Positions 51,228-60,405 of a stretch of DNA of 64,000 nucleotides are shown here, in pieces; the stretch's first letter is position 1, and each line of letters starts with the position of its first letter. The notes below the pieces were generated by a model. The model did not search any database and was not told the DNA's origin. It saw only the letters and a list, made by a program, of their open reading frames with translations. Source of the DNA: Paraburkholderia bryophila (GTDB taxonomy: Bacteria > Pseudomonadota > Gammaproteobacteria > Burkholderiales > Burkholderiaceae); assembly GCF_003269035.1 (NCBI RefSeq), contig NZ_QLTK01000007.1:1-64000 (forward strand). Direction: 5' to 3'. A program made the translations under genes and the position numbers.

Positions 51228-51593
51228 ATGCCGTGGACATTTCAGCAAAGCACCGGGAAACTTTCGTTTAATGGCGAGCCCGTCGAAACGGGTTATTCAG
51301 GTGCTGCCACCGGTAAGAACAATCCGGCCATGCAGTCAATTCAGAACGTGGGGCCGATCCCACGCGGTAGCTGGCAAATCGGTGCGCCTCACAGCTCTCC
51401 ACACACCGGAAGTTTCACGCTCAACCTCGCGCCCATGGTGGGAACGAATACCTTCGGGCGAAGCGCTTTCCGAATCCACGGCGACAGCACAGCTCATCCG
51501 GGGCAGGCATCTGACGGATGCATCATCATGGGCGTTCATACTCGCCACCGTATTTGGTCAAGCGGCGACCGACGCCTGGAGGTCATCCAATGA
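51228..51593 (+). CDS. Tlde1-like (DUF2778) peptidoglycan-targeting effector
   Basis: A 121-residue protein with an L,D-transpeptidase-like active site: His84 in Ile-His-Gly-Asp-Ser, and Ser95-Asp-Gly-Cys98 in Ala-Ser-Asp-Gly-Cys-Ile. This matches the His...Ser-x-Gly-Cys pattern of Tlde1/DUF2778 type VI effectors, which cut or exchange peptidoglycan stem peptides. There is no signal peptide, as expected for a type VI cargo delivered by a needle. The stop overlaps the ATG of a periplasmic partner gene (51590). No VgrG, PAAR or Hcp gene is in the window, so delivery is inferred. Confidence 0.75.
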   Translation: MPWTFQQSTGKLSFNGEPVETGYSGAATGKNNPAMQSIQNVGPIPRGSWQIGAPHSSPHTGSFTLNLAPMVGTNTFGRSAFRIHGDSTAHPGQASDGCIIMGVHTRHRIWSSGDRRLEVIQ

Positions 51594-52078
51594 AGCGCGT
51601 TTCTGGTTTTACATTGGCACTCGTATTCGCTTGCTCAGCCGCACCTGCAATTGCAGATCAACCAAACGCGTCCGTTCTCGTAAATCAGCTTGAAAACAAA
51701 GGGGCAAAGGCCACGGTGAGCGGGATGTCTGAGTCTGAGTGGAACAACGTCCTGACTCGTATCGATTCCGGTAACACGGCATGGGTTGCGCTTGCGCCCA
51801 AGCTAGCCGAAGGGACGGACGGCGGATATTCCGAAGACCTTGGAATCGGGTTGGCTTACGCTCTTCCAAAGAACCCCAAAGCGGTACTCAAGGCCATTGA
51901 TCCGAATAACGGGCCGGTGCTTGGCGTTGGTCGCGTCTGCTCTGCTCCGTTCATCGAAGATACGGTTAAAGACATTCCGGCGTACATCAGGCGCGCCAAA
52001 GCCGCGTTGCGCGACGTGCATGATCCGGCATTGCAAAACGTGAAGGATGCCTGTCTGGCGGAGCTGGCGAAACCTTAA
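51590..52078 (+). CDS. Periplasmic partner (candidate immunity) of the Tlde1-like effector
   Basis: A 162-residue exported protein. The signal peptide MKRVSGFTLA ends near Ala-Ile-Ala-Asp. The mature part is helical and has two cysteines (in Gly-Arg-Val-Cys-Ser and Lys-Asp-Ala-Cys-Leu) that could form a disulphide. The ATG overlaps the effector stop by four bases (ATGA), so the two are translated together. Periplasmic location fits neutralisation of a peptidoglycan-acting toxin, like Tldi1. I recognise no named domain, so immunity is inferred from context. Confidence 0.7.
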   Translation: MKRVSGFTLALVFACSAAPAIADQPNASVLVNQLENKGAKATVSGMSESEWNNVLTRIDSGNTAWVALAPKLAEGTDGGYSEDLGIGLAYALPKNPKAVLKAIDPNNGPVLGVGRVCSAPFIEDTVKDIPAYIRRAKAALRDVHDPALQNVKDACLAELAKP

Positions 52079-52247
52079 AGTGATTCGGGTCACTCGATAC
52101 ATTGCAAACGTGGCAGCAACGCTGGTGCCGGGCGTGCTGCTCGCCCGGTGTGTTGCTAATCTGCCTGTCGGATGACCATGGTTGAACGGGTCTATCCGGT
52201 TCGCGCTACGTCTGCCTGGCCTTCCCGCGTACGACAATCCCGACGAT

Positions 52248-52493
52248 ATGTTTGATCTTGTCGGGGTCGTGATTTTCTTCGCCTGCCTGATCGTTGGCGG
52301 TTGGTTGTGTGGCTCTTCAACGTCGGCGAACGGCACTAGTCATAAGAGTCGGAATTACAAGAATCGGAACAGCCCCCCGCTGGCGCCATCTGAACCTGAA
52401 AAAACATCCTCGCCGACAAATTCACCATATCGTCCCACTGCTTACCAGGAACCCGTCGCGCATAACGGCCATCCCAATATCGGAATCGCATAA
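52248..52493 (+). CDS. Small single-pass membrane protein, hypothetical
   Basis: An 81-codon frame from the ATG at 52248. One hydrophobic helix (Leu-Val-Gly-Val-Val-Ile-Phe-Phe-Ala-Cys-Leu-Ile) is followed by a Ser/Pro/Thr/Asn-rich polar tail. No good ribosome binding site. A TTG at 52182 would extend it. It ends inside the shared cassette module (the TAA of gcataaa). It may be an additional immunity-like protein or a chance frame. Confidence 0.35.
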   Translation: MFDLVGVVIFFACLIVGGWLCGSSTSANGTSHKSRNYKNRNSPPLAPSEPEKTSSPTNSPYRPTAYQEPVAHNGHPNIGIA

Positions 52494-52542
52494 ATTGGAA
52501 TAATTTGCCCGCTAAAATCGCGGCCTTATACCGGAGAATGCG
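52477..52542 (+). repeat. Effector-cassette upstream module, copy C
   Basis: Contains atcggaatcgcataaat (52479-52495), taaaatcgcggc and ccggag before the ATG at 52543. It matches copies A and B in block order, but more loosely. Confidence 0.55.
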
Positions 52543-52980
52543 ATGAGCGATAACGAGAACGTTTATAGATATGGCCTCCATACCAACCTTCGCCCCGTAG
52601 ACCTGTTTTTCTTCGTGGCTTTGGACGAAACTCGAAAGCAACTTGGTCTCGATGACCTTGCCAGCGCGGCAGCTATCTTGCTGGGTAACAATGACATACC
52701 CGTTGCAGGAAAGCTTGGAGGTGCGGTGACTGGCACATCAGTCGCCTCGCTAGCAGCGCGGCGAATCCTCCCCTTCAACGTGGCAATCCGTCTACCTACC
52801 ATTACCCGAGACGGAATCGGCGGTCTTCGAATTGCGATGACCAGAAGTCTTGGCGCTTTCGTCGGGAGAGCGATTCCGGTGATCGGCGTGGTGGTCCTGG
52901 CTCGCGATGTCTTTCTTATCATGAGACACTCGGTGATGATGTTTAACAGGCTGGTAAAACCCGAAGACCGGATATTCTGA
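52543..52980 (+). CDS. Small membrane protein, candidate membrane-active toxin
   Basis: A 145-residue protein with a charged N-terminal third and a Gly/Ala-rich hydrophobic C-terminal part. The segment Gly-Ala-Phe-Val-Gly-Arg-Ala-Ile-Pro-Val-Ile-Gly-Val-Val-Val-Leu-Ala (about 104-120) looks like a membrane-inserting hairpin, as seen at the ends of pore-forming bacterial toxins. The ribosome binding site ggag precedes the ATG. The DUF1493 gene starts one base after its stop. I recognise no named family; the toxin idea rests on shape, partner gene and the shared upstream module. Confidence 0.5.
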   Translation: MSDNENVYRYGLHTNLRPVDLFFFVALDETRKQLGLDDLASAAAILLGNNDIPVAGKLGGAVTGTSVASLAARRILPFNVAIRLPTITRDGIGGLRIAMTRSLGAFVGRAIPVIGVVVLARDVFLIMRHSVMMFNRLVKPEDRIF

Positions 52981-52981
52981 A

Positions 52982-53365
52982 ATGGCTGATGTAGCTTGGG
53001 ATCAACTTGAAGCGTTTGCCCGCAAGGAATTGGGGCGGCCGATTTTCGGCGGTCCACTTAAATTGACGCCGGCTAGCAGGCTTGAAGAAGACCTCCGGCT
53101 AACTGGGCTTGATGCTGTCGAATTTATCGACAAATGGGCCGAGACTTTCCACGTCAAGGCTTATGGTTTCCCATATCGTCGCTACTTTGGCCCCGACAGC
53201 CTCGACGTGATCAAGTCAGTTCTCGGCGTGTTCTCGGAGAAATTCCGCGATCCAGACCTCGTGCCCCTTACCTTGGGCATGCTCGCCGAAGCGATGCGAC
53301 GCGGGAGATGGGACACCGACGAGATCGAAGCAACGTGCAATATCGACCTTCGCCGGCAACCCTAG
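52982..53365 (+). CDS. DUF1493 (acyl-carrier-like) protein, candidate immunity
   Basis: A 127-residue protein with the DUF1493 pattern Arg-Leu-Glu-Glu-Asp-Leu-Arg-Leu-Thr-Gly-Leu-Asp-Ala-Val-Glu-Phe, which resembles an acyl-carrier-protein fold but with Asp in place of the usual phosphopantetheine Ser. It follows the small membrane protein by one base. DUF1493 genes often lie next to small membrane proteins of unknown function, from memory. Immunity or chaperone roles are both possible. Confidence 0.65.
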   Translation: MADVAWDQLEAFARKELGRPIFGGPLKLTPASRLEEDLRLTGLDAVEFIDKWAETFHVKAYGFPYRRYFGPDSLDVIKSVLGVFSEKFRDPDLVPLTLGMLAEAMRRGRWDTDEIEATCNIDLRRQP

Positions 53366-53565
53366 ATATCCCGTTCCTTGGCCCAGCGCGGGGGTTTTAT
53401 TTCGTGCCGCAATCGCTTCATTGCAATTGATTGCATCGACCACCCGGCTCGCTCGCGCGCACGGTCATCCGCCTCACGTCCCCCCAGCAAACCCCGCCTA
53501 AACCTGCCAGACTGACCGAAACCACGCCTCTAGATATGGCCCCCAACGCCCCCATCTAAGCCCTC

Positions 53566-56500
53566 ATGACTTCGGCAAAGACAAAGCCCACTGCCGCGCT
53601 AAACGCGGCTCGCCCATCCAAAGCGTCGCGCAAAGCGGCGGGCACGGCGTCGGCCAAATCAAACACGTTCACCGCCCTAACCCCCTTCCACCCCGCCGTC
53701 TCCAACTGGTTCAAAAAAACCTTCCCCGCGCCCACCGACGCCCAAACCGCCGCATGGCCGCCCATCCGCAGTGGCCGCTCCACGCTGGTCGCCGCCCCGA
53801 CCGGTTCGGGCAAAACCCTCACCGCTTTCCTCTCCGCACTCGACGATCTGGTCCAGCAAGGCCTCGCCCATGGCGGCGCCCTGCCCGACGAAACGCTGGT
53901 GGTCTACATCTCGCCGCTGAAAGCCCTGTCCAACGACATCCGCATCAACCTGCAATCCCCATTGCAAGGTATCGCCGAAGAACTCGCCGCGCTCGGCCTG
54001 CCGCCGCTCGATATCCGCACCGCCGTGCGCACCGGCGACACCACCCAGCAAGAACGCAACACGCTAAAAAAGCGCGCGCCGCATATCCTCGTGACGACAC
54101 CCGAATCGCTCTACGTGCTGCTCGGCTCCGACTCCGGCCGCCGCATGCTCGCCACCGTGCGTACGGTGATCGTCGATGAAATTCACGCGCTCGCGGGCAG
54201 CAAGCGCGGCAGTCATCTCGCGCTCAGTCTCGAACGGCTCGACGCGCTGTGCCAGCGCCGCTTGCCGCGGATCGGCCTGTCGGCCACGCAAAAGCCGGTC
54301 AGCGCGGTCGCGCGCTTTCTGGTGGGCGGCGCGAGCCTCGCGAGCAGCGAACCCGCCGACTGCGCGATCGTCGACGTCGGCCATATCCGCGCCCGCGATC
54401 TCGCGCTGGACATCCCGCCGGTGCCGCTCGAAGCGGTCATGTCGAACGAAGTATGGGAACGCGTCTACGACCGTCTCGCCGAACTGGTGGCGATGCACCG
54501 CACCACGCTGGTTTTCGTCAACACGCGCCGCATGGCCGAACGCGCGGCGCGTCATCTGACCGAGCGGCTGGGCAAGGACGCGGTCGCCGCGCATCACGGC
54601 AGCCTCGCGAAAGAACATCGCTTCGACGCCGAGCAGCGCCTCAAACGCGGCGAGTTGCGAGTGCTGATCGCGACGGCATCGCTGGAACTCGGTATCGATA
54701 TCGGCGACGTCGAACTGGTCTGCCAGATGGGTTCGCCGCGCGCGATCGCACCGTTCCTGCAACGCGTCGGACGTTCGGGCCACCAGGTCGGCGGCATGCC
54801 CAAAGGCCGGCTGTTTCCCGCCTCGCGCGACGATCTGATCGAATGCGCGGCGCTGCTCGATTGCGTGCAGCGCGGCGAACTCGACGCGCTGCGAATTCCG
54901 CGCGCGCCGCTCGACGTGCTCGCGCAGCAGATCGTCGCCGAAGTCTCCAGCGCCGAATGGAACGAAGACGCATTGTTCGACATGATGCGGCGCGCCGCGC
55001 CCTACGCGGACCTCGAGCGCGAGCAGTACGACGCCGTGCTGCGCATGCTCGCCGAAGGCTACACGAGCCGCAACGGTCCGCGCGGCGCCTATATCCACCG
55101 CGACGTGGTGAGCAGGACGCTGCGCGGCCGGCGCGGCGGCAAGCTGGTGGCCGTGACCTCGGGCGGTACGATTCCCGAAAATGCCGACTACGCGGTCGTG
55201 CTCGAACCGCAGGCGATCAACATCGGTACCGTCAACGAAGACTTCGCGGTCGAAAGTCTGGCCGGCGACGTGTTTCAACTCGGCAACGCGTCGTACCGTA
55301 TTCTGCGGATCGAGAGCGGCCGCGTGCGGGTCGAGGACGCGCAAGGCCAGCCGCCGAATATTCCGTTCTGGCTCGGCGAGGCACCGGGACGCAGCGACGA
55401 ACTCTCGTTCGGCGTGGCAAGGTTGAGAGAGCAGATCGGGCATCGGCTCGGAGCGCAAACCGAAACCGATCCGGCAACCGGATCAGAAACCCCACCCGCA
55501 CGCCTCGACCACGCGATCGACTGGCTCATCGACACGCTGCATCTCGACGAAGCCGCCGCGCGTCAGATCGTCGACTATCTCGCCCGTGCCCGCGCCGCGC
55601 TCGGCGTACTGCCGACGCAAAACACGCTGGTCATGGAACGCTTCTTCGACGAATCCGGCGGCACCCAGCTCGTGATTCACGCGCCGTTCGGCAGCCGCGT
55701 GAACCGCGCGTGGGGCCTCGCGCTGCGCAAGCGTTTTTGCCGGACCTTCAACTTCGAACTGCAGGCCGCCGCCACCGAAGATGCCATCGTCCTGTCGCTG
55801 ACCGGCAGCCACGCGTTCGCGCTCGACGAAGTGTGGCGTTATCTGCATTCGAACAGCGCCGAGCATCTGCTGATCCAGGCGCTGCTCGACGCGCCGCTGT
55901 TCGGCGTGCGCTGGCGCTGGAACGCGACCACCGCGCTCGGTTTGCCGCGTTACACCGGCGGCCGCAAAACCGCGCCGCAACTGCAGCGCATGCGCAGCGA
56001 AGACCTGCTCACGAGCGTGTTTCCGGAGCAGGCGGCGTGTCTGGAGAACCTCGTCGGCGAGCGCGAACTGCCGCGCCATCCGCTCGTCGACCAAACGGTC
56101 GACGACTGTCTGCACGAAGCCATGGACAGCGACACCTGGCTGGCGCTGCTGCGCCGTATGGAACAGGGCGAGGTGCAACTGGTGGCGCGCGATTTGCCCG
56201 CGCCGTCGCCGCTGGCCGCCGAAATCCTGACCGCGAAACCGTACGCGTATCTGGACGACTCGCCGATCGAGGAGCGCCGCACCCAGGCGGTGATGAATCG
56301 CCGCTGGACCGATCCCGCCAGCGCCGACGACCTCGGCGCGCTCGACGCCGATGCGATCGACAGCGTGCGCGACGAAGCCTGGCCGCAAGCGCGCAATGCC
56401 GACGAGATGCACGAAGCGCTCACGGGCCTCGCCTGCATCACCGAGGCCGAGGCGCAGACGCACGAAGGCTGGCCGGCGTGGCTCGCCGGGTTGGCCGGGT

Positions 56501-58056
56501 CCGGCCGCGCGACGCGCCTGCAGGTCAGCGACACTGTCGCGCTATGGCTGCCCGTCGAGCGCCTCACCTGCTTTCAGGCGCTCTACCCCGGCGTCCCGGC
56601 CACTCGCTACGCGCCGCCGCTCGTCGCACCCAAAGGTTACGCCGACACCTGGACCGCCGACGACGCCCTGCTCGACGTCCTGCGCGCGCGCCTGACCGGC
56701 TTCGGCCCGCTGCCCGTCGAAGCGATCGCCCAGGCGCTGGACCTGCCGGCGGCATCGGTCGAACAGACGCTGACACGCCTCGAAGCGGAAGGCTACGTGA
56801 TGCGCGGTCGCTTCACGCCCCACGCCGACCTGGAAGAATGGTGCGAGCGCCATCTGCTGGCACGCATCCACCGCTACACGGTGAAACGCTTACGCCGCGA
56901 AATCGAGCCGGTGGAACGGCACGACTTCATGCGCTTTCTGTTCAGCTGGCAGCACCTGACACCGGACACGCGCAGCGAGGGCCGCGACGCGCTCGCCGCA
57001 GTACTCGACCAGATGGAAGGCTTTCAGGCCGCTGCGGGCGCATGGGAAGACGAGATTCTGCCGGCTCGCGTGAAGGCCTATTCGAACACTTCGCTCGACG
57101 AACTATGCCGCGCCGGCAAGATCGTCTGGACCCGTCTGAGCGACCGCGCGCGCAGCGGCGCGGGACCGATCCGAAGCACGCCGATCGTGCTGTTGCCCCG
57201 CGCTCAGGTGCGCGTGTGGAACGCGTTGATCGACCCGTCGAAGCAAGCGGCGTTGTCGGCGCGCGCGCAAAGCGTCTACGACGCGCTGGCGCGACACGGC
57301 GCGATGTTCTTCGACGAATTGCTGTCGGAAGTCCGCGTTTTGCGGATGGAACTGGAGAACGCTTTAGGCGAACTGGTGGCCGCCGGTCTCGTGAACTCGG
57401 ACAGTTTCGCGGGTCTGCGTGCGCTGCTGAAGCCCGTGGCCAAACGCAATGCGTTCCCCAGCAACCGGCGCGCGCGATCGAGCGCATTGATCGGAGGAAT
57501 GGACGACGCGGGCCGCTGGGCGCTGGTCAGCCGCCCAACGGCCGCTGCCGAGCCCGAGCCCGTACCCGCAACTGAGCGCCGCAGACAGTTGCCGCCCGAC
57601 GTGCTCGAGCATGTCGCCATGACACTGCTGCGTCGCTATGGCGTCGTGTTCTGGCGTCTGCTCGAACGCGAGGCCGACTGGTTGCCGCCGTGGCGCGATC
57701 TGCTGCGCGTGCTGCAACGCCTCGAAGCGCGCGGCGTGATTCGCGGCGGACGCTTCGTCAACGGACTCGCGGGCGAACAGTTCGCGTTGCCGGAAGCGAT
57801 TCCCGTATTGCGAGAGGTTCGCCGCCATGCGAACGATGGTGCTTTTGTGTGCGTCGCCGGCACCGATCCGTTGAATCTGGCGGGCACTTTGCTGGTCGGG
57901 GAACGCGTGTCCGCCGTGGCCGGTAATCGGGTGTTGTATCGCGATGGCGTGGTGATTGCCACACTCGTGGCAGGGACTTTCTGGTTCGCGCCCATCGTGG
58001 ACGGCAATCCCGTCGAACGGGAGCGGGCACGCAGCTGGCTGGCAAAAAGACTCTAG
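53566..58056 (+). CDS. lhr: Lhr: large ATP-dependent helicase
   Basis: A 1496-residue superfamily-2 helicase of the long Lhr type. Walker A is APTGSGKT (77-84) and the DEIH box is at 204-207. Motif III is Gly-Leu-Ser-Ala-Thr-Gln, and the second RecA domain has Gln-Arg-Val-Gly-Arg-Ser-Gly-His. The long C-terminal half (about 880-1496) holds the Lhr winged-helix and CTD domains. Lhr unwinds RNA-DNA hybrids and forked DNA and acts in DNA repair. The Lys/Ala-rich N-terminal 35 residues may not be essential. It stands alone; the gap before it (53366-53565) has no recognised gene. Confidence 0.95.
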   Translation: MTSAKTKPTAALNAARPSKASRKAAGTASAKSNTFTALTPFHPAVSNWFKKTFPAPTDAQTAAWPPIRSGRSTLVAAPTGSGKTLTAFLSALDDLVQQGLAHGGALPDETLVVYISPLKALSNDIRINLQSPLQGIAEELAALGLPPLDIRTAVRTGDTTQQERNTLKKRAPHILVTTPESLYVLLGSDSGRRMLATVRTVIVDEIHALAGSKRGSHLALSLERLDALCQRRLPRIGLSATQKPVSAVARFLVGGASLASSEPADCAIVDVGHIRARDLALDIPPVPLEAVMSNEVWERVYDRLAELVAMHRTTLVFVNTRRMAERAARHLTERLGKDAVAAHHGSLAKEHRFDAEQRLKRGELRVLIATASLELGIDIGDVELVCQMGSPRAIAPFLQRVGRSGHQVGGMPKGRLFPASRDDLIECAALLDCVQRGELDALRIPRAPLDVLAQQIVAEVSSAEWNEDALFDMMRRAAPYADLEREQYDAVLRMLAEGYTSRNGPRGAYIHRDVVSRTLRGRRGGKLVAVTSGGTIPENADYAVVLEPQAINIGTVNEDFAVESLAGDVFQLGNASYRILRIESGRVRVEDAQGQPPNIPFWLGEAPGRSDELSFGVARLREQIGHRLGAQTETDPATGSETPPARLDHAIDWLIDTLHLDEAAARQIVDYLARARAALGVLPTQNTLVMERFFDESGGTQLVIHAPFGSRVNRAWGLALRKRFCRTFNFELQAAATEDAIVLSLTGSHAFALDEVWRYLHSNSAEHLLIQALLDAPLFGVRWRWNATTALGLPRYTGGRKTAPQLQRMRSEDLLTSVFPEQAACLENLVGERELPRHPLVDQTVDDCLHEAMDSDTWLALLRRMEQGEVQLVARDLPAPSPLAAEILTAKPYAYLDDSPIEERRTQAVMNRRWTDPASADDLGALDADAIDSVRDEAWPQARNADEMHEALTGLACITEAEAQTHEGWPAWLAGLAGSGRATRLQVSDTVALWLPVERLTCFQALYPGVPATRYAPPLVAPKGYADTWTADDALLDVLRARLTGFGPLPVEAIAQALDLPAASVEQTLTRLEAEGYVMRGRFTPHADLEEWCERHLLARIHRYTVKRLRREIEPVERHDFMRFLFSWQHLTPDTRSEGRDALAAVLDQMEGFQAAAGAWEDEILPARVKAYSNTSLDELCRAGKIVWTRLSDRARSGAGPIRSTPIVLLPRAQVRVWNALIDPSKQAALSARAQSVYDALARHGAMFFDELLSEVRVLRMELENALGELVAAGLVNSDSFAGLRALLKPVAKRNAFPSNRRARSSALIGGMDDAGRWALVSRPTAAAEPEPVPATERRRQLPPDVLEHVAMTLLRRYGVVFWRLLEREADWLPPWRDLLRVLQRLEARGVIRGGRFVNGLAGEQFALPEAIPVLREVRRHANDGAFVCVAGTDPLNLAGTLLVGERVSAVAGNRVLYRDGVVIATLVAGTFWFAPIVDGNPVERERARSWLAKRL

Positions 58057-58302
58057 GGATTGCACCCGCTTTGCACGCGTTTTGAACGCGAATTACTCGG
58101 CTAATTACACAGTCGGGTCATTTAGAAGCACTAAAGCCGATTTTGAAGCAAGCCTTAAAGTTCCGGACTGTCCTTCCGTTAATGTTTATAAGCCCGAAGC
58201 GCTGCCGCTTAGCTACAATGGGTAGAGTCTTAAGTATGATGAAGACTGTCTGCCGCCTTCCGCCTTAACGGCGGCCAACGGCACACATCGCCCGGGGACC
58301 CC

Positions 58303-60306
58303 ATGAACGACGACCAACACGAGCAGGTGCTTTTTGCCCAGTTCGGCACAAGCAGCCCATGCTGGCGTCTGTCGACCGACAGCAACGCGCTTGAACTCAC
58401 GCCCGTTACCGGCGACATGCCCGCGAATGTCGCGATTCCGCTGAACCCTCAACAAGCTTCGCAGATTCGCTGCCTGACCGGCGTCACCTCGCATCTGATC
58501 GCCGACGTGCGCCTGTTCGGTGAGCCGTTGCGTCTGCATCTGGTCGGCAAGAAGCTCAACAGCAACACCTGGGCCGGCACCGCCTCCGCGTACGACGACA
58601 CCGAATCGGTGGCGCGCGATCTGGTGCATGGTCTGTCGTTCGCCGAGCAGGTCGTCTCCGAAGTGAATTCGGTCGTGGTGATCGTGGACAGGCACGGGCG
58701 AATACAACGCTTCAACCGGCTTGCCGAGGAACTCACCGGCGTCAAGGAAGAGAACATCATCGGCCGCAACGTGTGGGCGCTGTTCATGTCCACCGAAGAC
58801 GGCGCCGCCTCCAGCCAGAACATTGCGGGCTTCTTCAATCGCGGCGTGTCGTATGAAGTCGAGCGGCGTGTCAAGACGGTGCACGGCGAACGGCTCTTCC
58901 TGTTCCGCAACAAATTCGTCCAGAGCGGCAGCGGCGTCGAGGAGCAATTCCTGATCTGCTCGGGCACCGACATCACCGAAGAACGCCTCGCGCAGGAACG
59001 GCTCACCCAGTTGGCCAATACCGACGCGCTCACCGGCCTCGCCAACCGCAACGCGATCCAGGACAAGATCCGCGTCGCGATCGAAGAAGCCGCGCCCGGC
59101 GAAGCGGTCGGCGTGCTGTTCCTCGATCTCGACAACTTCAAGAAGGTCAACGACCACTACGGTCACGTATTCGGCGACCGGCTGATCCGCGACGTGTCGT
59201 CGGCCATCAGCACCTGTCTGAACGAAGGCGACGTGCTCGCGCGACTGGGCGGCGACGAGTTCATCGTGCTCGCCGCCAAGGGCACCGCGCACGAACTCGA
59301 ATTCACCGCGCAACGCATTCTCGAGCGCATGCGCACACCGTTCGCGCTGGGCCTCGTGGAGGTCTATACGGGCTGCTCGATCGGCATTGCGTGCTATCCG
59401 GAACATGGCGACAGTCTCGAATCGCTGATCCGTTCCGCCGACACGGCCATGTACGTCGCCAAAGACGAAGGCAAGCGCACGCACCGCGTGTTCTCGCCGG
59501 ACATGAACCGCCGGGTCGCCGAATATATGTGGCTCGACACCAACCTGCGGCGCGGGCTCGACGAAGGCCAGCTTACGCTGCATTACCAGCCCAAGCTGTC
59601 GCTCGCCACCGGCACGGTGCAAGGCGCCGAAGCGCTGGTGCGCTGGAATTCGCCGGAACGCGGGCAGATCATGCCGGCGGAGTTCATCCGCTATGCGGAA
59701 GAATCCGGCCTGATCGGCGTGCTCGGCCGCTGGGTCATGAATACCGCCGCGAAGCAGGCCGCCAAATGGAAAACCGACGGCTACAACCTGCGCATCGCGA
59801 TCAATGTATCGGCGCGGCAACTGGTCGATACGGCGGTGGTGCGCCATTTCACCGAGGCGCTGCAGAACGCCAGGCTCGACCCCTGCCTGATCGACCTCGA
59901 ACTCACAGAGAGCTGCCTGATCGAAGACGAAGCGGCCGCGCTGGAACTCATCAAACAGTTCCGCGTGCTCGGCGCGCAGGTGCATCTGGACGACTTCGGC
60001 ACGGGCTACTCGTCGCTGTCGCAACTGGGCCGCATTCCGCTCGACGTGATCAAGCTCGACCGCAGCTTCGTGCGCTCGATCAACGCCGACACCAAGGCGC
60101 AGGCGCTGGTGCGCTCCATGGTGGCGGTTGCCCAGGAGCTGGATCTGAAGGTGGTGGCCGAGGGGATCGAGACCGAATCGGAAGAACTGTTCATGAAGGG
60201 GCTCGGCGTCGATTACGTGCAGGGTTTCCTGTACGGCCAGGCCATGCCGGCCGCTGAATTCGAACGCTGGTTGCAGGATAGGCAGAAGCTCAGACTGATT
60301 GCCTGA
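58303..60306 (+). CDS. rpfR: RpfR: BDSF receptor with PAS, GGDEF and EAL domains
   Basis: A 667-residue protein. An N-terminal domain (1-100) that contacts RpfF precedes a PAS domain (about 110-225) that binds cis-2-dodecenoic acid (BDSF). The GGDEF domain keeps Gly-Gly-Asp-Glu-Phe (316-320). The EAL domain keeps Glu443-Ala-Leu and Asp-Asp-Phe-Gly-Thr-Gly-Tyr-Ser-Ser. Length and order match Burkholderia RpfR. BDSF binding stimulates c-di-GMP breakdown. The gene is convergent with rpfF 100 bases away. Domain assignment is firm; the RpfR identity rests on the neighbouring rpfF. Confidence 0.92.
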   Translation: MNDDQHEQVLFAQFGTSSPCWRLSTDSNALELTPVTGDMPANVAIPLNPQQASQIRCLTGVTSHLIADVRLFGEPLRLHLVGKKLNSNTWAGTASAYDDTESVARDLVHGLSFAEQVVSEVNSVVVIVDRHGRIQRFNRLAEELTGVKEENIIGRNVWALFMSTEDGAASSQNIAGFFNRGVSYEVERRVKTVHGERLFLFRNKFVQSGSGVEEQFLICSGTDITEERLAQERLTQLANTDALTGLANRNAIQDKIRVAIEEAAPGEAVGVLFLDLDNFKKVNDHYGHVFGDRLIRDVSSAISTCLNEGDVLARLGGDEFIVLAAKGTAHELEFTAQRILERMRTPFALGLVEVYTGCSIGIACYPEHGDSLESLIRSADTAMYVAKDEGKRTHRVFSPDMNRRVAEYMWLDTNLRRGLDEGQLTLHYQPKLSLATGTVQGAEALVRWNSPERGQIMPAEFIRYAEESGLIGVLGRWVMNTAAKQAAKWKTDGYNLRIAINVSARQLVDTAVVRHFTEALQNARLDPCLIDLELTESCLIEDEAAALELIKQFRVLGAQVHLDDFGTGYSSLSQLGRIPLDVIKLDRSFVRSINADTKAQALVRSMVAVAQELDLKVVAEGIETESEELFMKGLGVDYVQGFLYGQAMPAAEFERWLQDRQKLRLIA

Positions 60307-60405
60307 GCTTCCGACCGCGCCGTGAAGTCCCATTGAGACCACCCGTTGCGGTTCGAGGCGTTTGCGAGAGCCGCGAGTTATCAGCCGCGATTCATCAGCC
60401 GCGAT

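Noticed and set aside
48926..53400. A full type VI secretion locus
   Set aside because: No tss, hcp, vgrG or PAAR genes are present. Only candidate cargo and partner genes are seen.
54249..57575. An 1108-codon frame on the plus strand inside lhr
   Set aside because: It is out of frame with the helicase, Arg/Ala-rich, and lacks any domain.
58213..60342. A 709-codon open frame on the minus strand opposite rpfR
   Set aside because: It is the complement of a strongly recognisable PAS-GGDEF-EAL gene. Long antisense frames are expected at this GC content, and the translation has no family character.
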